Part shown: piece by piece, positions 45,113 to 54,935 of the stretch
Layout of the letters: each line of letters opens with the position of its first letter
Numbering within the stretch: the stretch's first letter is position 1
Origin: Galbibacter sp. BG1
GTDB lineage: Bacteria; Bacteroidota; Bacteroidia; Flavobacteriales; Flavobacteriaceae
NCBI RefSeq assembly: GCF_013391805.1
Contig: NZ_CP058364.1
Location: 744,501 to 808,500 of the forward strand
Reading direction: 5' to 3'
DNA: 64,000 nt
Made by a program: the position numbers and the translations under genes
The notes under the pieces: generated by a model
What the model was told of the DNA's origin: nothing
Seen by the model: the letters and a program-made list of their open reading frames with translations, nothing else
The model's database searches: none

Positions 45113-47317
45113 TTATTTACTCTCTTGAGACCCTTTTGTATTTTCAGAAGTTTCTCCCAAATGCTCATCTATAAAGTTAGTCATTTTGGTATACAACTGA
45201 AGGCGAGTATTCCCGCCGTATATTCCGTGGTTTTTATCTGGGTAGATGGCCCAATCAAATTGTTTGTTGGCCTGTATAAGTGCTTCCACCATACGCATGG
45301 TATTTTGTACATGCACATTATCGTCTCCCGAACCATGAATTAATAAATAATCCCCTTTCAATAATTCTGGATAACTTAAAGGTGAATTTTCATCGTATCC
45401 GCTCGCATTTTCCTGTGGCGTCTGCATATATCTTTCGGTATAAATGGTGTCGTAAAAGCGCCAGCTTGTTACCGGGGCCACTGCAATAGCCATACTAAAA
45501 ACATCTGCTCCTTTTAGGATGCTATTGGTACTCATAAAACCACCGTAACTCCATCCCCAAATGCCTATTCTTTTGGCATCTATAAAAGGAAGTTCACCTA
45601 ACTGTTTTGCTGCTGCAATTTGGTCTTGAACCTCGTATTTTCCCAATTCTTTATAGGTGACTTTTTTAAAGTCTGCTCCCTTTAGTCCTGTTCCCCTGCC
45701 GTCTACACAGGCAATAACGTATCCTTTTTCAGCCAGCATCTGATACCAAAAATCGTTGGAACTCATCCAAGTATTTGCTACTTGCTGAGATCCTGGGCCG
45801 GAATATTGATACATAAAAAGTGGATACTCTTTGTTCGGATCGAAATCTGCAGGCTTGATCATCCACATATTTAGATCGTTCCCGTTAACACTGATGGTTG
45901 AAAATTCTTTCGGACTGATTTTATAATTGGAAACTTTTTGCTGTAGCTCATCATTATTCACTATTTCTTTTAGCTCCTTTCCGGTTTTACTGTCGTTTAA
46001 CGTGTATCGCGGAGGCAAGGAAGCACTGGAAAATGAGTTTATGTAGTAGCTAAAGTCCTTACTAAACGTTGCTCTGTTGGTGCCTTCTTCCGAAGAAAGT
46101 CTTTTTTTATTTTTACCATTTAACTTAATGGAATACACATCCCTGTTGATGGAACCATTTTCTACCGATTGATAAAATACACGATCTGATTTTTTATCAT
46201 ACCCGTAATAGTCCGTTACTTCCCATGACCCTTTGGTTACTTGGTTACGTAATTTTCCGTTTTTATTGTAATGGTAAATATGGTTATACCCATCTTTTTC
46301 ACTAGTCCAAATAAAACTATTATCTTCTAAAAAGGTAAGGTTATCGGTAACGTCGATATAGGCTTTATCGGTTTCGTACAAAACCACTTCCGCTACTTTA
46401 TTTACGTTGTAGAAATAAAGTTTTATATCGTTTTGATGACGGTTCATCACTTGAGCACTCAATACATCTGCATCATTCGTCCATTCTATTCGCGGGATGT
46501 AGTATGCATCTCCAAGATCTACTTCTTTTTTATTTTCCGAAGCAAGCTCGTAGGTAAATAATTTTACTTTGGAATTGTTTTCACCAGCTTTCGGGTATTT
46601 AAATTCGTGTTGGGTTGGATACAAACTTTTTCCGTATACGTCCATTGAAAATTCTGGAACTTCACTTTCATCAAAACGGATATACGCCAAGTATTCCCCG
46701 GTTGCATTCCAATCGAACGCTCTTACCAAAGAAAATTCTTCTTCATACACCCAATCGGTTACCCCATTTATAGTTTTATTCTTTTCTCCATCGGTAGTCA
46801 CTTGGGTTGTATTTCCGCTGGCAAGGTCTTTTATATAGATATTGTTTTCAAAAACATATGCCACCTTGGAAGCATCTGGGGAAAAGGTAGGTTCCTGAAT
46901 TTTATTTTCTGAAATTAGTTCTAACTTTTTAGAGCCGATATGGTAAACGTAAAATTTACCGAGCGTGGATCTCCTAAAAATTGATTCTACCTCTGTAGCC
47001 AAAATTAATTTGGATTCGTCTTTACTGAAGGTATAAGACGTAAAATAATTTATCGGATCGAGGGTGGAAGAAGAAACAATTGTTTCTACTTTTTCTAAGG
47101 TTTTGTAGTTGTATTTATCTATTGATGAGCTTTTAGAGCTTCTATCGAAGTTTAAAACGGTATATTGGGTTCCGTTTTTCATGGAATGCAGTACATCCAT
47201 TCCTTCGGTGCGAAAGGCACCTCCCCATATTTCTTCTAATGTAATCTTTTGATTTTGAGCAGTTGTGAGGGATACTAAACCAACAAAAAGTAGGAACAGT
47301 TTAAAATTCTTCTTCAT
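45113..47317 (-). CDS. Dipeptidyl peptidase IV family (S9B) protease
   Basis: A 734-residue secreted protease with a signal peptide (residues 1-20). The N-terminal eight-bladed propeller region carries the DPP-IV glutamate motif DWVYEEEF (near residue 190), which binds the substrate amino group. The C-terminal alpha/beta hydrolase has the nucleophile S590 in WGWSYGGF, Asp in GSGDDNVHVQN and His in DKNHGIYG. It removes X-Pro (or X-Ala) dipeptides from peptide N-termini in the periplasm or outside. It comes just before the POT transporter gene, which can import the dipeptides released. Confidence 0.95.
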   Translation of the reverse strand: MKKNFKLFLLFVGLVSLTTAQNQKITLEEIWGGAFRTEGMDVLHSMKNGTQYTVLNFDRSSKSSSIDKYNYKTLEKVETIVSSSTLDPINYFTSYTFSKDESKLILATEVESIFRRSTLGKFYVYHIGSKKLELISENKIQEPTFSPDASKVAYVFENNIYIKDLASGNTTQVTTDGEKNKTINGVTDWVYEEEFSLVRAFDWNATGEYLAYIRFDESEVPEFSMDVYGKSLYPTQHEFKYPKAGENNSKVKLFTYELASENKKEVDLGDAYYIPRIEWTNDADVLSAQVMNRHQNDIKLYFYNVNKVAEVVLYETDKAYIDVTDNLTFLEDNSFIWTSEKDGYNHIYHYNKNGKLRNQVTKGSWEVTDYYGYDKKSDRVFYQSVENGSINRDVYSIKLNGKNKKRLSSEEGTNRATFSKDFSYYINSFSSASLPPRYTLNDSKTGKELKEIVNNDELQQKVSNYKISPKEFSTISVNGNDLNMWMIKPADFDPNKEYPLFMYQYSGPGSQQVANTWMSSNDFWYQMLAEKGYVIACVDGRGTGLKGADFKKVTYKELGKYEVQDQIAAAKQLGELPFIDAKRIGIWGWSYGGFMSTNSILKGADVFSMAIAVAPVTSWRFYDTIYTERYMQTPQENASGYDENSPLSYPELLKGDYLLIHGSGDDNVHVQNTMRMVEALIQANKQFDWAIYPDKNHGIYGGNTRLQLYTKMTNFIDEHLGETSENTKGSQESK

Positions 47318-47444
47318 TAATTGTTACGTATTGATTAAAAAACCGTCAAGTTTACTAAAAATTTCACAGATAGCGCAACATTTAGCGTTAAACATTCCTT
47401 TAAAAAGCTTGTGACTGAAAGCCTTGATGTATTTTTAAATTGTT

Positions 47445-49757
47445 TTACTTTGAAAGGTTTAACTGGAGTCCTACCCCAAAGAAAAAACGAAGCTTCCCTA
47501 AGTCGTTCAGATAAGACATGTCAAAATTTAAAGGCCCTAATATCGAATTATAAGAAATTGTCGCTCCTGTTGAGAACAGCAGGCTGGTATCCACCGTTTC
47601 TGTCCAATCATTATCAAAGTCAAATACCCCATCGAAATAATCATCTAAGTCACCAAACCCAACCGAGGCAGCGCTTACGTGAGGAGTAACATAGAAATTT
47701 CTAATGATATTCATTTGAAAAGCTAGATTGGCGTTTACAAACTGTGTCGCAACCAATTCCCCATCGCCCAATCCTTTAAACATATAAGAATCACGACGGT
47801 TTTGTGGTAGGTTTCCACCGAGAAAATATTTTGCCCCTTCACCATACTCCAAAAAAGAAGCGTCGTTATTGTCTTTAGCATCTAAAAATGTAAAGCCAGC
47901 GGTAGCATTCACTATAAAAGTGTATTTATTTTTCAACTCAAAACGTTTTTCATAATCCATACTCAATTTAGAAAATCCGTTTAACCTTCCATCTACATCA
48001 TTTTCCGGAAAGGCATTAAATTCAGATTTAACATGATTATAAAAGGAACGGGAAGCTTGCAAATAAGCATAAGATCCCTGGGTAGCAAAGAACACTTTGT
48101 TAAGTCTATTTTGCACGTAATAAATGCTTGCTTCTAGATTTTTAAAAGAATAGCGCTTTAGATCGTAAATATTAACATTGGTTTCTGGATCCAGTTCTGG
48201 CCTAAACAAGGTGTATTCATAATTAAACTCCAATCCGACATAATTATTTAAAGTTTTTAAACTTTTATTTAGTTGAAGCGTGGAAACAAAGTAGTCATTC
48301 TTTAAATCTTCCCCCTTGGCTCCAAAAGAAAAAAAGCCTTGCCTTGTTTTCTGGCCAAATGCTTGGGCACGCCACCACCATTTTTTTGTCTCTCCAATGC
48401 TCTGTTGGTATTGTGCCCTAAACTTGGGCTGCTCTGCTGCATCAATGCTCAATAGAATCCTGGAAGAATGACCTATAACGTTTCGACCTGTATAATTTAA
48501 AACAACACCTACCCCTTGGTTGGTATCGTAATGTAAAGCACCTCCTATTTGGTGATGGGCTTTTTCAAAACCAGATACTTGCAATGTGGTTTGGTTATTA
48601 CTGTGCTCAATATTGTAATCTATTTGATGAAACAACTGTGTCCCAATGGCGTAATCGATCGCTTTCCTAATTTCCCTTGAGCTATAAGAGTTGCCTTCTT
48701 CAATTCCCATACGCGCCTTTACCAAGGAGAGGTTTCCGGAACTAATGTTCTCATATTCTATTATATCGATTTTTATTTCGTCGTCTATTTCCGGCAATTT
48801 ATGTGGCCTTTGGGGATATGCTTTTAGCCGTTCTGCCAGATTTGCCAGTTCATCAACTTTTTCATCCGTAGCGATTAAACCTTCCTTATAAATATTGTTT
48901 GCCTTTATAAAATCTTTGGTAGCGTACGTGAGGTTTCCGGTATGATCTATTAAAATATCGCACATTTCCCTTTCCCTGGCGTTTTTAAGGTTACTGGTGA
49001 GCATGGAGGTTTGGAATAAAATGTTTCCAGGGTTATTCAATTTATCAATTGTTTGCAACCCTCCTCCCACATCACTACCAATAATAATGTCTGCCCCTAA
49101 CTCTTTGGCAACATCCACCGGAAAATTATCTAAAACACCACCATCTACCAACAAGGTGTTTTTATATCGAACGGGAGCAAAAATACCAGGGATGGACATA
49201 CTCGCCCTTATCGCCACCGACAAAGAGCTTTCAGATAAAACCAACTTTTTACCATTTACCAAATCTGTAGTAACCGCCCGAAAGGGAATCGAGAAATCAT
49301 CGAAATTGCTTACATTATAAACTGGATAGGTTAAAGACATAAGGTATTCCCTTAAGTTTTGATCTTTTAAAATGGATGCTTTTAACTTTGGTTTCCCTTT
49401 TATAATATCGTATTCCAATAGATACCGTTCAAATTCACTTTTCTCTTCCACACTCACATCACGCAAGGAAACATCCCCAAAAAGCAATCGATCCCAATCT
49501 ACGGTATTGGTCATTATACGAATGCTATCCGCAGAATACCCAATAGCATAGAGACCGCCCACTACACTCCCCATACTCGTTCCAACAATAAGATCTGGCA
49601 CAATCCCCAAACTATCCAGCTTTTTTAAAACTGCAATATGGGCAATCCCTTTAGCACCTCCCCCACTTAAAACCAAAGCTACCTTAGGTTTTTCTTCTTG
49701 GGAATGAACACAAGAAAGACCAATAAAAAGAGCCATAAAGCACAACAACTTTCTCAT
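47445..49757 (-). CDS. Patatin-like phospholipase with C-terminal outer-membrane barrel (type Vd-like)
   Basis: A 770-residue protein with a signal peptide (residues 1-19). The patatin domain follows: oxyanion loop SGGGAKG (31-37), nucleophile S61 in GTSMG, and the Asp in DGGVLDN near residue 200. Around residues 325-400 comes a POTRA-like stretch (NLSLVKARMGIEEGNSYSSR), then a BamA-type barrel of about 370 residues with alternating aromatic strands and a C-terminal barrel end (FFFGVGLQLNLSK). The layout is that of PlpD-type (Vd) autotransporters: a lipase joined to its own outer-membrane barrel. Such proteins may secrete or anchor the lipase. It is transcribed alone. Confidence 0.92.
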   Translation of the reverse strand: MRKLLCFMALFIGLSCVHSQEEKPKVALVLSGGGAKGIAHIAVLKKLDSLGIVPDLIVGTSMGSVVGGLYAIGYSADSIRIMTNTVDWDRLLFGDVSLRDVSVEEKSEFERYLLEYDIIKGKPKLKASILKDQNLREYLMSLTYPVYNVSNFDDFSIPFRAVTTDLVNGKKLVLSESSLSVAIRASMSIPGIFAPVRYKNTLLVDGGVLDNFPVDVAKELGADIIIGSDVGGGLQTIDKLNNPGNILFQTSMLTSNLKNAREREMCDILIDHTGNLTYATKDFIKANNIYKEGLIATDEKVDELANLAERLKAYPQRPHKLPEIDDEIKIDIIEYENISSGNLSLVKARMGIEEGNSYSSREIRKAIDYAIGTQLFHQIDYNIEHSNNQTTLQVSGFEKAHHQIGGALHYDTNQGVGVVLNYTGRNVIGHSSRILLSIDAAEQPKFRAQYQQSIGETKKWWWRAQAFGQKTRQGFFSFGAKGEDLKNDYFVSTLQLNKSLKTLNNYVGLEFNYEYTLFRPELDPETNVNIYDLKRYSFKNLEASIYYVQNRLNKVFFATQGSYAYLQASRSFYNHVKSEFNAFPENDVDGRLNGFSKLSMDYEKRFELKNKYTFIVNATAGFTFLDAKDNNDASFLEYGEGAKYFLGGNLPQNRRDSYMFKGLGDGELVATQFVNANLAFQMNIIRNFYVTPHVSAASVGFGDLDDYFDGVFDFDNDWTETVDTSLLFSTGATISYNSILGPLNFDMSYLNDLGKLRFFFGVGLQLNLSK

Positions 49758-49927
49758 CGCGTTTTGTTAAGGGTATTTCTCAAAAAAATAAATATTAATT
49801 CCGACATTATATAGCTAACATATACACTTTTAAAGATATGTAAATTATTTTATTGAAAATGTCCATAAGAAACATGGTTTTCTGTTTTGCCCCTTAAAAA
49901 GCCCCAACCTTATCTTTACAGAATGCA

Positions 49928-49935
49928 TATCTTTG
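49928..49935 (+). promoter_or_regulatory. -7 box before HMG-CoA reductase
   Basis: TATCTTTG fits TAnnTTTG, 22 bp before the ATG at 49958. A -33 TTG at the right distance is not evident. Confidence 0.45.
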
Positions 49936-49957
49936 CTATTTCATATAAAAACTAAAC

Positions 49958-51274
49958 ATGGCAAAACCCGTAAACGGATTTTCTAAACTTTCCAAAGAAG
50001 AAAAAGTAAATTGGCTGGCGGAGCATCACTTTAAAAATAAAGAAGAAGGCATTCGTATACTACATCAATATTTAAACGAAGATACCAAACTTCAGTCTCT
50101 TCACGATGATTTTATTGAAAATACCATTAGTAATTTTTACCTTCCCTTGGGCATTGCACCCAACTTTCTAATTAATAATACCTATTACACCATCCCTATG
50201 GCCATCGAGGAAAGTTCGGTGGTGGCAGCCGCGGGTAAATCAGCTAAATATTGGCAGCAACGCGGCGGTTTTAAAACCACTGTTTTGGGTACGGAAAAAA
50301 TTGGACAAGTGCATTTTATGTACCATGGAGATACCGGAAAATTGCATACTTTTTTTAAAGGAATAAAACCTAAACTTTTAAAGGCTACGGAAGACATCAC
50401 CGAAAACATGCGAAAACGCGGTGGTGGGATTTCTTCTATAGAATTACGTGATAAAACGAATTCCCTACCCGGCTACTTTCAACTGAACTGTACTTTTGAA
50501 ACTTTAGATGCCATGGGAGCCAACTTTATAAATTCCTGCTTAGAAGCCATTGCAAAAAGCTTTAAGGAAGAAGCACAGGATTTTACGGACTTCACTACGG
50601 AAGAAAAAAATATAGAAATCGTAATGAGCATCCTTTCCAATTACGTGCCCAATTGCGTCGTAAAAGCAGAAGTAAGTTGTCCCCTTGCCGATTTAAATGA
50701 CGACAAAGGACTCAGCGGAAAAGAGTTTGCTGAAAAATTTATAAGAGCTATTGCCATTGCCAATGCAGAGCCTCACCGTGCGGTTACGCATAACAAGGGC
50801 ATAATGAATGGTATTGACGCCGTAGTACTGGCCACGGGAAACGATTTTAGGGCGATAGAAGCTGGAGCACATGCCTATGCCGCTAAGGAAGGTTCTTACA
50901 AAAGTTTGACACATGCTAAAATAGAAGATGGCACATTTTATTTTTGGATTGAAATTCCGCTTGCTTTAGGAACGGTGGGCGGACTCACAAGCTTGCATCC
51001 GTTAGTAAAATTATCTTTAGAAATTTTAGACAGGCCTTCTGCCAAGGAATTAATGCAAATAGTGGCCGTAGCAGGTTTGGCGCAAAATTTTGCTGCCGTA
51101 AGATCGCTCATTACCGACGGGATTCAAAAAGGACATATGAAAATGCACCTAATGAATATTTTAAATCAGTTGGGAGCCACCGATAAAGAAAAAGAGTATT
51201 TTGTAAACTATTACAGAGATAAAACCGTAACACATAGCGGAGTGATTAGCGAATTTGAAAAAATACGGAAGTAA
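49958..51274 (+). CDS. Hydroxymethylglutaryl-CoA reductase, class II type
   Basis: A 438-residue enzyme of the bacterial class II group, with no membrane domain. Landmarks are EESSVVAAAGKSAKYW with the active-site Glu (near residue 84), NKGIMNGIDAVVLATGNDFRA with catalytic Lys and Asp (near 265-282), and TVGGLTSLHP. The last part holds a THSG stretch with a histidine. It interconverts HMG-CoA and mevalonate. Although class II enzymes are often named degradative, here the neighbour is a GHMP kinase of the mevalonate type, so a biosynthetic role is likely. It heads a compact operon with the toxin-antitoxin pair (start 23 bp later) and the kinase. Confidence 0.95.
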   Translation: MAKPVNGFSKLSKEEKVNWLAEHHFKNKEEGIRILHQYLNEDTKLQSLHDDFIENTISNFYLPLGIAPNFLINNTYYTIPMAIEESSVVAAAGKSAKYWQQRGGFKTTVLGTEKIGQVHFMYHGDTGKLHTFFKGIKPKLLKATEDITENMRKRGGGISSIELRDKTNSLPGYFQLNCTFETLDAMGANFINSCLEAIAKSFKEEAQDFTDFTTEEKNIEIVMSILSNYVPNCVVKAEVSCPLADLNDDKGLSGKEFAEKFIRAIAIANAEPHRAVTHNKGIMNGIDAVVLATGNDFRAIEAGAHAYAAKEGSYKSLTHAKIEDGTFYFWIEIPLALGTVGGLTSLHPLVKLSLEILDRPSAKELMQIVAVAGLAQNFAAVRSLITDGIQKGHMKMHLMNILNQLGATDKEKEYFVNYYRDKTVTHSGVISEFEKIRK

Positions 51275-51297
51275 TTCTTTTTTATAACTTAGTAGAT

Positions 51298-51519
51298 ATG
51301 GATGTAGAAAAAACAAAACTTGAGTTAATTAACTTACTTCTAAATGAACAAAAAGAGCGGGTTCTAATGGAAGTGAAATCGTTGCTATTGAGGGACGGCA
51401 AGAAGGAAGAGCAAATTATAAAAGATCTTTTAAAGGAAAGTGAAAAACAATATGCGAATGGAGAGTATGAACCTTTTCAAAACATTATAGAGGAATCGAA
51501 AAAAAATTATTCTAAATGA
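51298..51519 (+). CDS. Probable antitoxin of a RelE/ParE-type pair
   Basis: A 73-residue, strongly charged, helical protein with no signal peptide. The last 25 residues (EKQYANGEYEPFQNIIEE) are the sort of flexible segment by which such antitoxins wrap their toxin. The toxin gene starts within its stop codon (ATGA at 51516-51519). I see no clear DNA-binding motif in the N-terminal part. The assignment rests on size, charge and the coupled partner. Confidence 0.7.
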   Translation: MDVEKTKLELINLLLNEQKERVLMEVKSLLLRDGKKEEQIIKDLLKESEKQYANGEYEPFQNIIEESKKNYSK

Positions 51520-51812
51520 CCATTGTTTGGACTCCTTTAGCTAAAATTTCCTATTATGAAAACTTAGAATATTTAGAAAAGTCCTGGACTCCCAAAACTA
51601 TTCTTAAATTCATAGAAAGTGTTGAAAAAACAATGCTTCAGGTTCAAGAAAATCCTACTTTATTCCCTAAATGGAGTTTAAACGGCAATTATCAAAAGGG
51701 ACACATTAATAAACATATTTCCTTTTTCTATTCAATAATCATAAAAAATATTGTGGTGCATTTATTTTGGAATAATCTTCAAAATCCCAAAAGTCTAAAG
51801 AAATTACTTTAA
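51516..51812 (+). CDS. RelE/ParE-family toxin
   Basis: A 98-residue protein matching the RelE/ParE fold: VWTPLAKISYYENLEYLEKSW at the start (two helices), a central FPKWSLNGNYQKGHINKHISFFYSI strand region, and the final LFWNNLQNPKSLKKLL where family members place aromatic and basic residues. RelE relatives cut mRNA on the ribosome, ParE relatives block gyrase; the sequence does not tell which. It overlaps the antitoxin stop by 4 bp and the kinase start by 1 bp (TAATG). The pair is thus embedded in a metabolic operon. Confidence 0.83.
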   Translation: MTIVWTPLAKISYYENLEYLEKSWTPKTILKFIESVEKTMLQVQENPTLFPKWSLNGNYQKGHINKHISFFYSIIIKNIVVHLFWNNLQNPKSLKKLL

Positions 51813-52768
51813 TGCCAAATCATACACCTATAACCCCAACAACATTCCGAAGTCATGGTAAGTTATTAATTACCGGCGAATATGTAGTGCTGGATGGGGC
51901 CGAAAGTTTTGCGCTTCCAACCAAATTTGGGCAAACACTTAATGTTCTCAATACTCAAACAAACAAACTGACATGGAAAGCATTCAATCATAAAAACAAA
52001 GAGTGGTTTTCTGCAGAATTTGATCTAAATCAGCTTAAAAATTTCGATGAAAAATCCATTTTAAAAAGTACTTCTATTGAAATTGCCAAAAGGCTTTTTA
52101 ATTTTTTAACGGGAGCCATTCAATTAAACCCTAATTTCCTTAAAAACACCGACGGCCTGGACGTTAGCACTTATTTGGAATTTCCCGAAAATTGGGGACT
52201 GGGCTCTTCATCCACACTTATTAACAATATAGCGACTTGGGCAAAAGTAGACGCTTACAAGTTACTCTGGAACAGTTTTGCGGGCAGTGGTTACGATATT
52301 GCATGTGCTCAGCACGACAATCCTATCACCTATCAATTGATAGATAAATCCCCTTTAGTAAATACAGTTTTATTCAACCCAAATTTTAAAGAACATTTAT
52401 TTTTTATTCATCTAAATAAAAAACAGAACAGCAGGGAAGGGATTAAAGCATATCGAGCGCTTGCCAACCAGCTTCAAAAGGATGAAGCAATAGCAACCAT
52501 TTCCAAAATCACAACAAAACTTATAAATACCAATAACCTTTCATCGTTTGAAAGCTTGCTTTACGAACACGAACAGATTATTGCAACTTTAATCCAACAG
52601 AAAACAGTAAAACAACTACTTTTTGACGATTTTAAAGGGAGTATAAAAAGTTTGGGGGCTTGGGGCGGAGATTTTGTACTGGCCACAGGAGAAGCTTCCT
52701 ACGTAAAGCCATACTTCTTAAATAAAGGATACGAGACCATACTGCCCTATATCGAAATGATTGCATAA
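51812..52768 (+). CDS. GYDIA-type GHMP kinase
   Basis: A 318-residue GHMP-superfamily kinase. The N-terminus has HGKLLITGEYVVLDGAESFALP, the ATP loop is PENWGLGSSSTL (about residues 125-136), and GSGYDIACAQ (near 158) is the motif that names the GYDIA family of Bacteroidetes. The family is thought to phosphorylate mevalonate or phosphomevalonate, which fits the HMG-CoA reductase gene upstream. Its start codon overlaps the toxin stop codon as TAATG, so it is translated with the toxin. A terminator follows at 52767-52805. Confidence 0.9.
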   Translation: MPNHTPITPTTFRSHGKLLITGEYVVLDGAESFALPTKFGQTLNVLNTQTNKLTWKAFNHKNKEWFSAEFDLNQLKNFDEKSILKSTSIEIAKRLFNFLTGAIQLNPNFLKNTDGLDVSTYLEFPENWGLGSSSTLINNIATWAKVDAYKLLWNSFAGSGYDIACAQHDNPITYQLIDKSPLVNTVLFNPNFKEHLFFIHLNKKQNSREGIKAYRALANQLQKDEAIATISKITTKLINTNNLSSFESLLYEHEQIIATLIQQKTVKQLLFDDFKGSIKSLGAWGGDFVLATGEASYVKPYFLNKGYETILPYIEMIA

Positions 52769-52805
52769 AAAAAGCCCCTTGACTTGATTAACCAAGGAGC
52801 TTTTT
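52767..52805. terminator. Bidirectional terminator between the kinase and ppiD-like genes
   Basis: AAAAGC plus CCTTG (to 52781) pairs with CAAGG plus GCTTTT (52793-52804) with one C/A mismatch; A and T runs flank it on both sides. Confidence 0.75.
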
Positions 52806-52829
52806 AGTATTATTTATAAGAGAATTATC

Positions 52830-54935
52830 TTAGTAGATATCAGCTCTTTCGTCTTCTATTTCTGCTGCATCTTTTAACGCATTATATGCTGCAAAACTAG
52901 CTCTGTTTCTATTTAATGTTTTCTGCGTGTTGGTGTAAGTGGCATAGTTTTCTAAAGATGGAGCAATGATTTTTTTCGTAACTGAAACCATATACACCCC
53001 ATTTTCACCTTCAATTAATCCTGAAGTTTCACCATTGGAAAGCGCCATAGCTACTCCAACAACCTTTGGTTCTCTACCAGCACCAGAAATAGTTGGTGTT
53101 TTCATGGTGAGCCCAGTTGCACCGGTAACATTTACACTGTTACTTTTAGCTAACTCATCTAAAGATTTTCCAGCATTTTTATCTTTAATAATCGCTGCTT
53201 TTTTCTCTTTTCTAAGAATTGGCAATACTCTAGCAGAAGCGTCTTTGGCTGTAGCCAAACCTTCTTTTCTTTTTCCAGTCAATTGTACGATAGCATATCC
53301 ATTTGGTGTATTGAAACGCTTTACATCACCTACTTGTGTGTCTGCATTAAAGGCCCATTGCACAACCCCTCGTTGGTTTCCTACGCCAGGGATGTTTTCA
53401 TCCAATGGCTTAATTTGGTTTACGGGACGCACATTGTAATTGGATTCTTTTGCAACACTCTGAAAGTCACCGTCGGCAGCTGCCATTTCAAATTTTGTAG
53501 TTTCCGTATACAAATCACTTGATGTTTTTTCAGAAGGCTCTATTTCTCTCGCAATAGTTGCTATTTGAACCACATCGTACTTATCATCCACTTTAATAAT
53601 GTGGTAACCAAAATCGGTTTCCACTAATCCTATGGAACCTATTTCATTGTTAAAAATGTAATCGTTGAATTGAGGCACCATTTGTCCCTCTGGAATATTA
53701 TCGTAAGTACCTCCACGGGCAGCAGAACCAGGATCTTCAGAATTATCCCTTGCCAAAGCCGCAAAATCATCTGGATTTTCTTTTACTTTCGCCAAAATCT
53801 CTTCTGCCTTAGCTTTTGCTTCTTCTTTGGTTCTAGACTCCTTTGGTTGCGCCTGAGAACCGTCGTAAGAAATTAAAATGTGACTCGCTTTTACAGACCC
53901 ACCTTCTTTTTTGGCCACCATTCTAGATATCTTGTAGTAATCCCCATCTTTGTAAGGACCATAAATACCATTGATCGGCAAACTATACAATGTATCTGCA
54001 AAAGCTGCAGGCAATTGCGCCTTGGTTACGTAGGTAGTGTCGTATTTTATATCAGAATTTCTATTCACAAAATCCCTAAGGTTCTCTGTGGTTTTAAAAC
54101 CAGCAACCGTTTCATCCTTTTTGGTGGTCTCATTGTATTCAACACTGTTCTCCAATAATTTTGAAAGGCTTGTTTTAGCCTCTTCGATATCTGCTTCTGA
54201 AGCTTTTTCTTCAAAATACACATAACGAATGTCACGGGAATTTTCTTGTTTGAATTCGTTTTTGTGTTCTTTTACATATGCTTCAATTTCGCTGTCTGAA
54301 ACATTTACCGTACTATCTGGAATAGATGTGTAAGGTATTTTTACATATTTAATGTCCACCTTATCATTTTCTAAATGGTAAGCCAACTCCCCTTCTTTCA
54401 AAGTAGAACCAACACCAGCTTTCACCAAATTGAAATAAGATTGCTCTTTTGATTGATTGATCAAGGCATCTTCCTGCATTTGCCACTGTTGGTAGCCTGC
54501 TGGATTGTTTGCTTTAAGATCGGCAATAAACTCAATAAATTTACCTTCGTCAAAAACTCCGGCTTCATTTTGGAAGTTTGGATCTTGAGCAAAAGCAGGA
54601 TTCGATTTTACCACTTCCAATATTTGATCTTTTTCGATATTGATCCCAAGATCTTCAAATTGTTGTTCTAGAATAATCCCTCTAACCTCTTGATTCCACA
54701 CTTGGTTTACTACCTGTAGCGTACTTGCATTGGCACCGTATCTTCTCGATGCATTTTCTACTTTGTACGCAAATTCCTGTCGAGAAATACTTTCTCCATT
54801 TACTTCTCCAACTACTGTTTTTCCGGTACCGGTATCTTTACTGAAGATTCCCGAAATAACAAATGCAAATAAAGCCAAACCTATTACCAATATTAAGAAT
54901 AGGGAACGACTTCTAATTTTCTCTAGAATTGCCAT
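52830..54935 (-). CDS. SurA/PpiD-like periplasmic peptidyl-prolyl isomerase
   Basis: A 701-residue protein with an N-terminal membrane anchor (about residues 12-31) and a large periplasmic part. A SurA_N-type helical chaperone domain is followed by a parvulin (PpiC) domain beginning VKASHILISYDGS (about residue 347) and ending FGYHIIKV (about 447), with a further parvulin-like region after that. The layout with membrane anchor and large N-terminal domain is that of PpiD. It helps outer-membrane and secreted proteins fold. It is the last gene of the coaX cluster, about 180 bp downstream of the CBS-domain gene, so it may have its own promoter. Confidence 0.9.
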   Translation of the reverse strand: MAILEKIRSRSLFLILVIGLALFAFVISGIFSKDTGTGKTVVGEVNGESISRQEFAYKVENASRRYGANASTLQVVNQVWNQEVRGIILEQQFEDLGINIEKDQILEVVKSNPAFAQDPNFQNEAGVFDEGKFIEFIADLKANNPAGYQQWQMQEDALINQSKEQSYFNLVKAGVGSTLKEGELAYHLENDKVDIKYVKIPYTSIPDSTVNVSDSEIEAYVKEHKNEFKQENSRDIRYVYFEEKASEADIEEAKTSLSKLLENSVEYNETTKKDETVAGFKTTENLRDFVNRNSDIKYDTTYVTKAQLPAAFADTLYSLPINGIYGPYKDGDYYKISRMVAKKEGGSVKASHILISYDGSQAQPKESRTKEEAKAKAEEILAKVKENPDDFAALARDNSEDPGSAARGGTYDNIPEGQMVPQFNDYIFNNEIGSIGLVETDFGYHIIKVDDKYDVVQIATIAREIEPSEKTSSDLYTETTKFEMAAADGDFQSVAKESNYNVRPVNQIKPLDENIPGVGNQRGVVQWAFNADTQVGDVKRFNTPNGYAIVQLTGKRKEGLATAKDASARVLPILRKEKKAAIIKDKNAGKSLDELAKSNSVNVTGATGLTMKTPTISGAGREPKVVGVAMALSNGETSGLIEGENGVYMVSVTKKIIAPSLENYATYTNTQKTLNRNRASFAAYNALKDAAEIEDERADIY

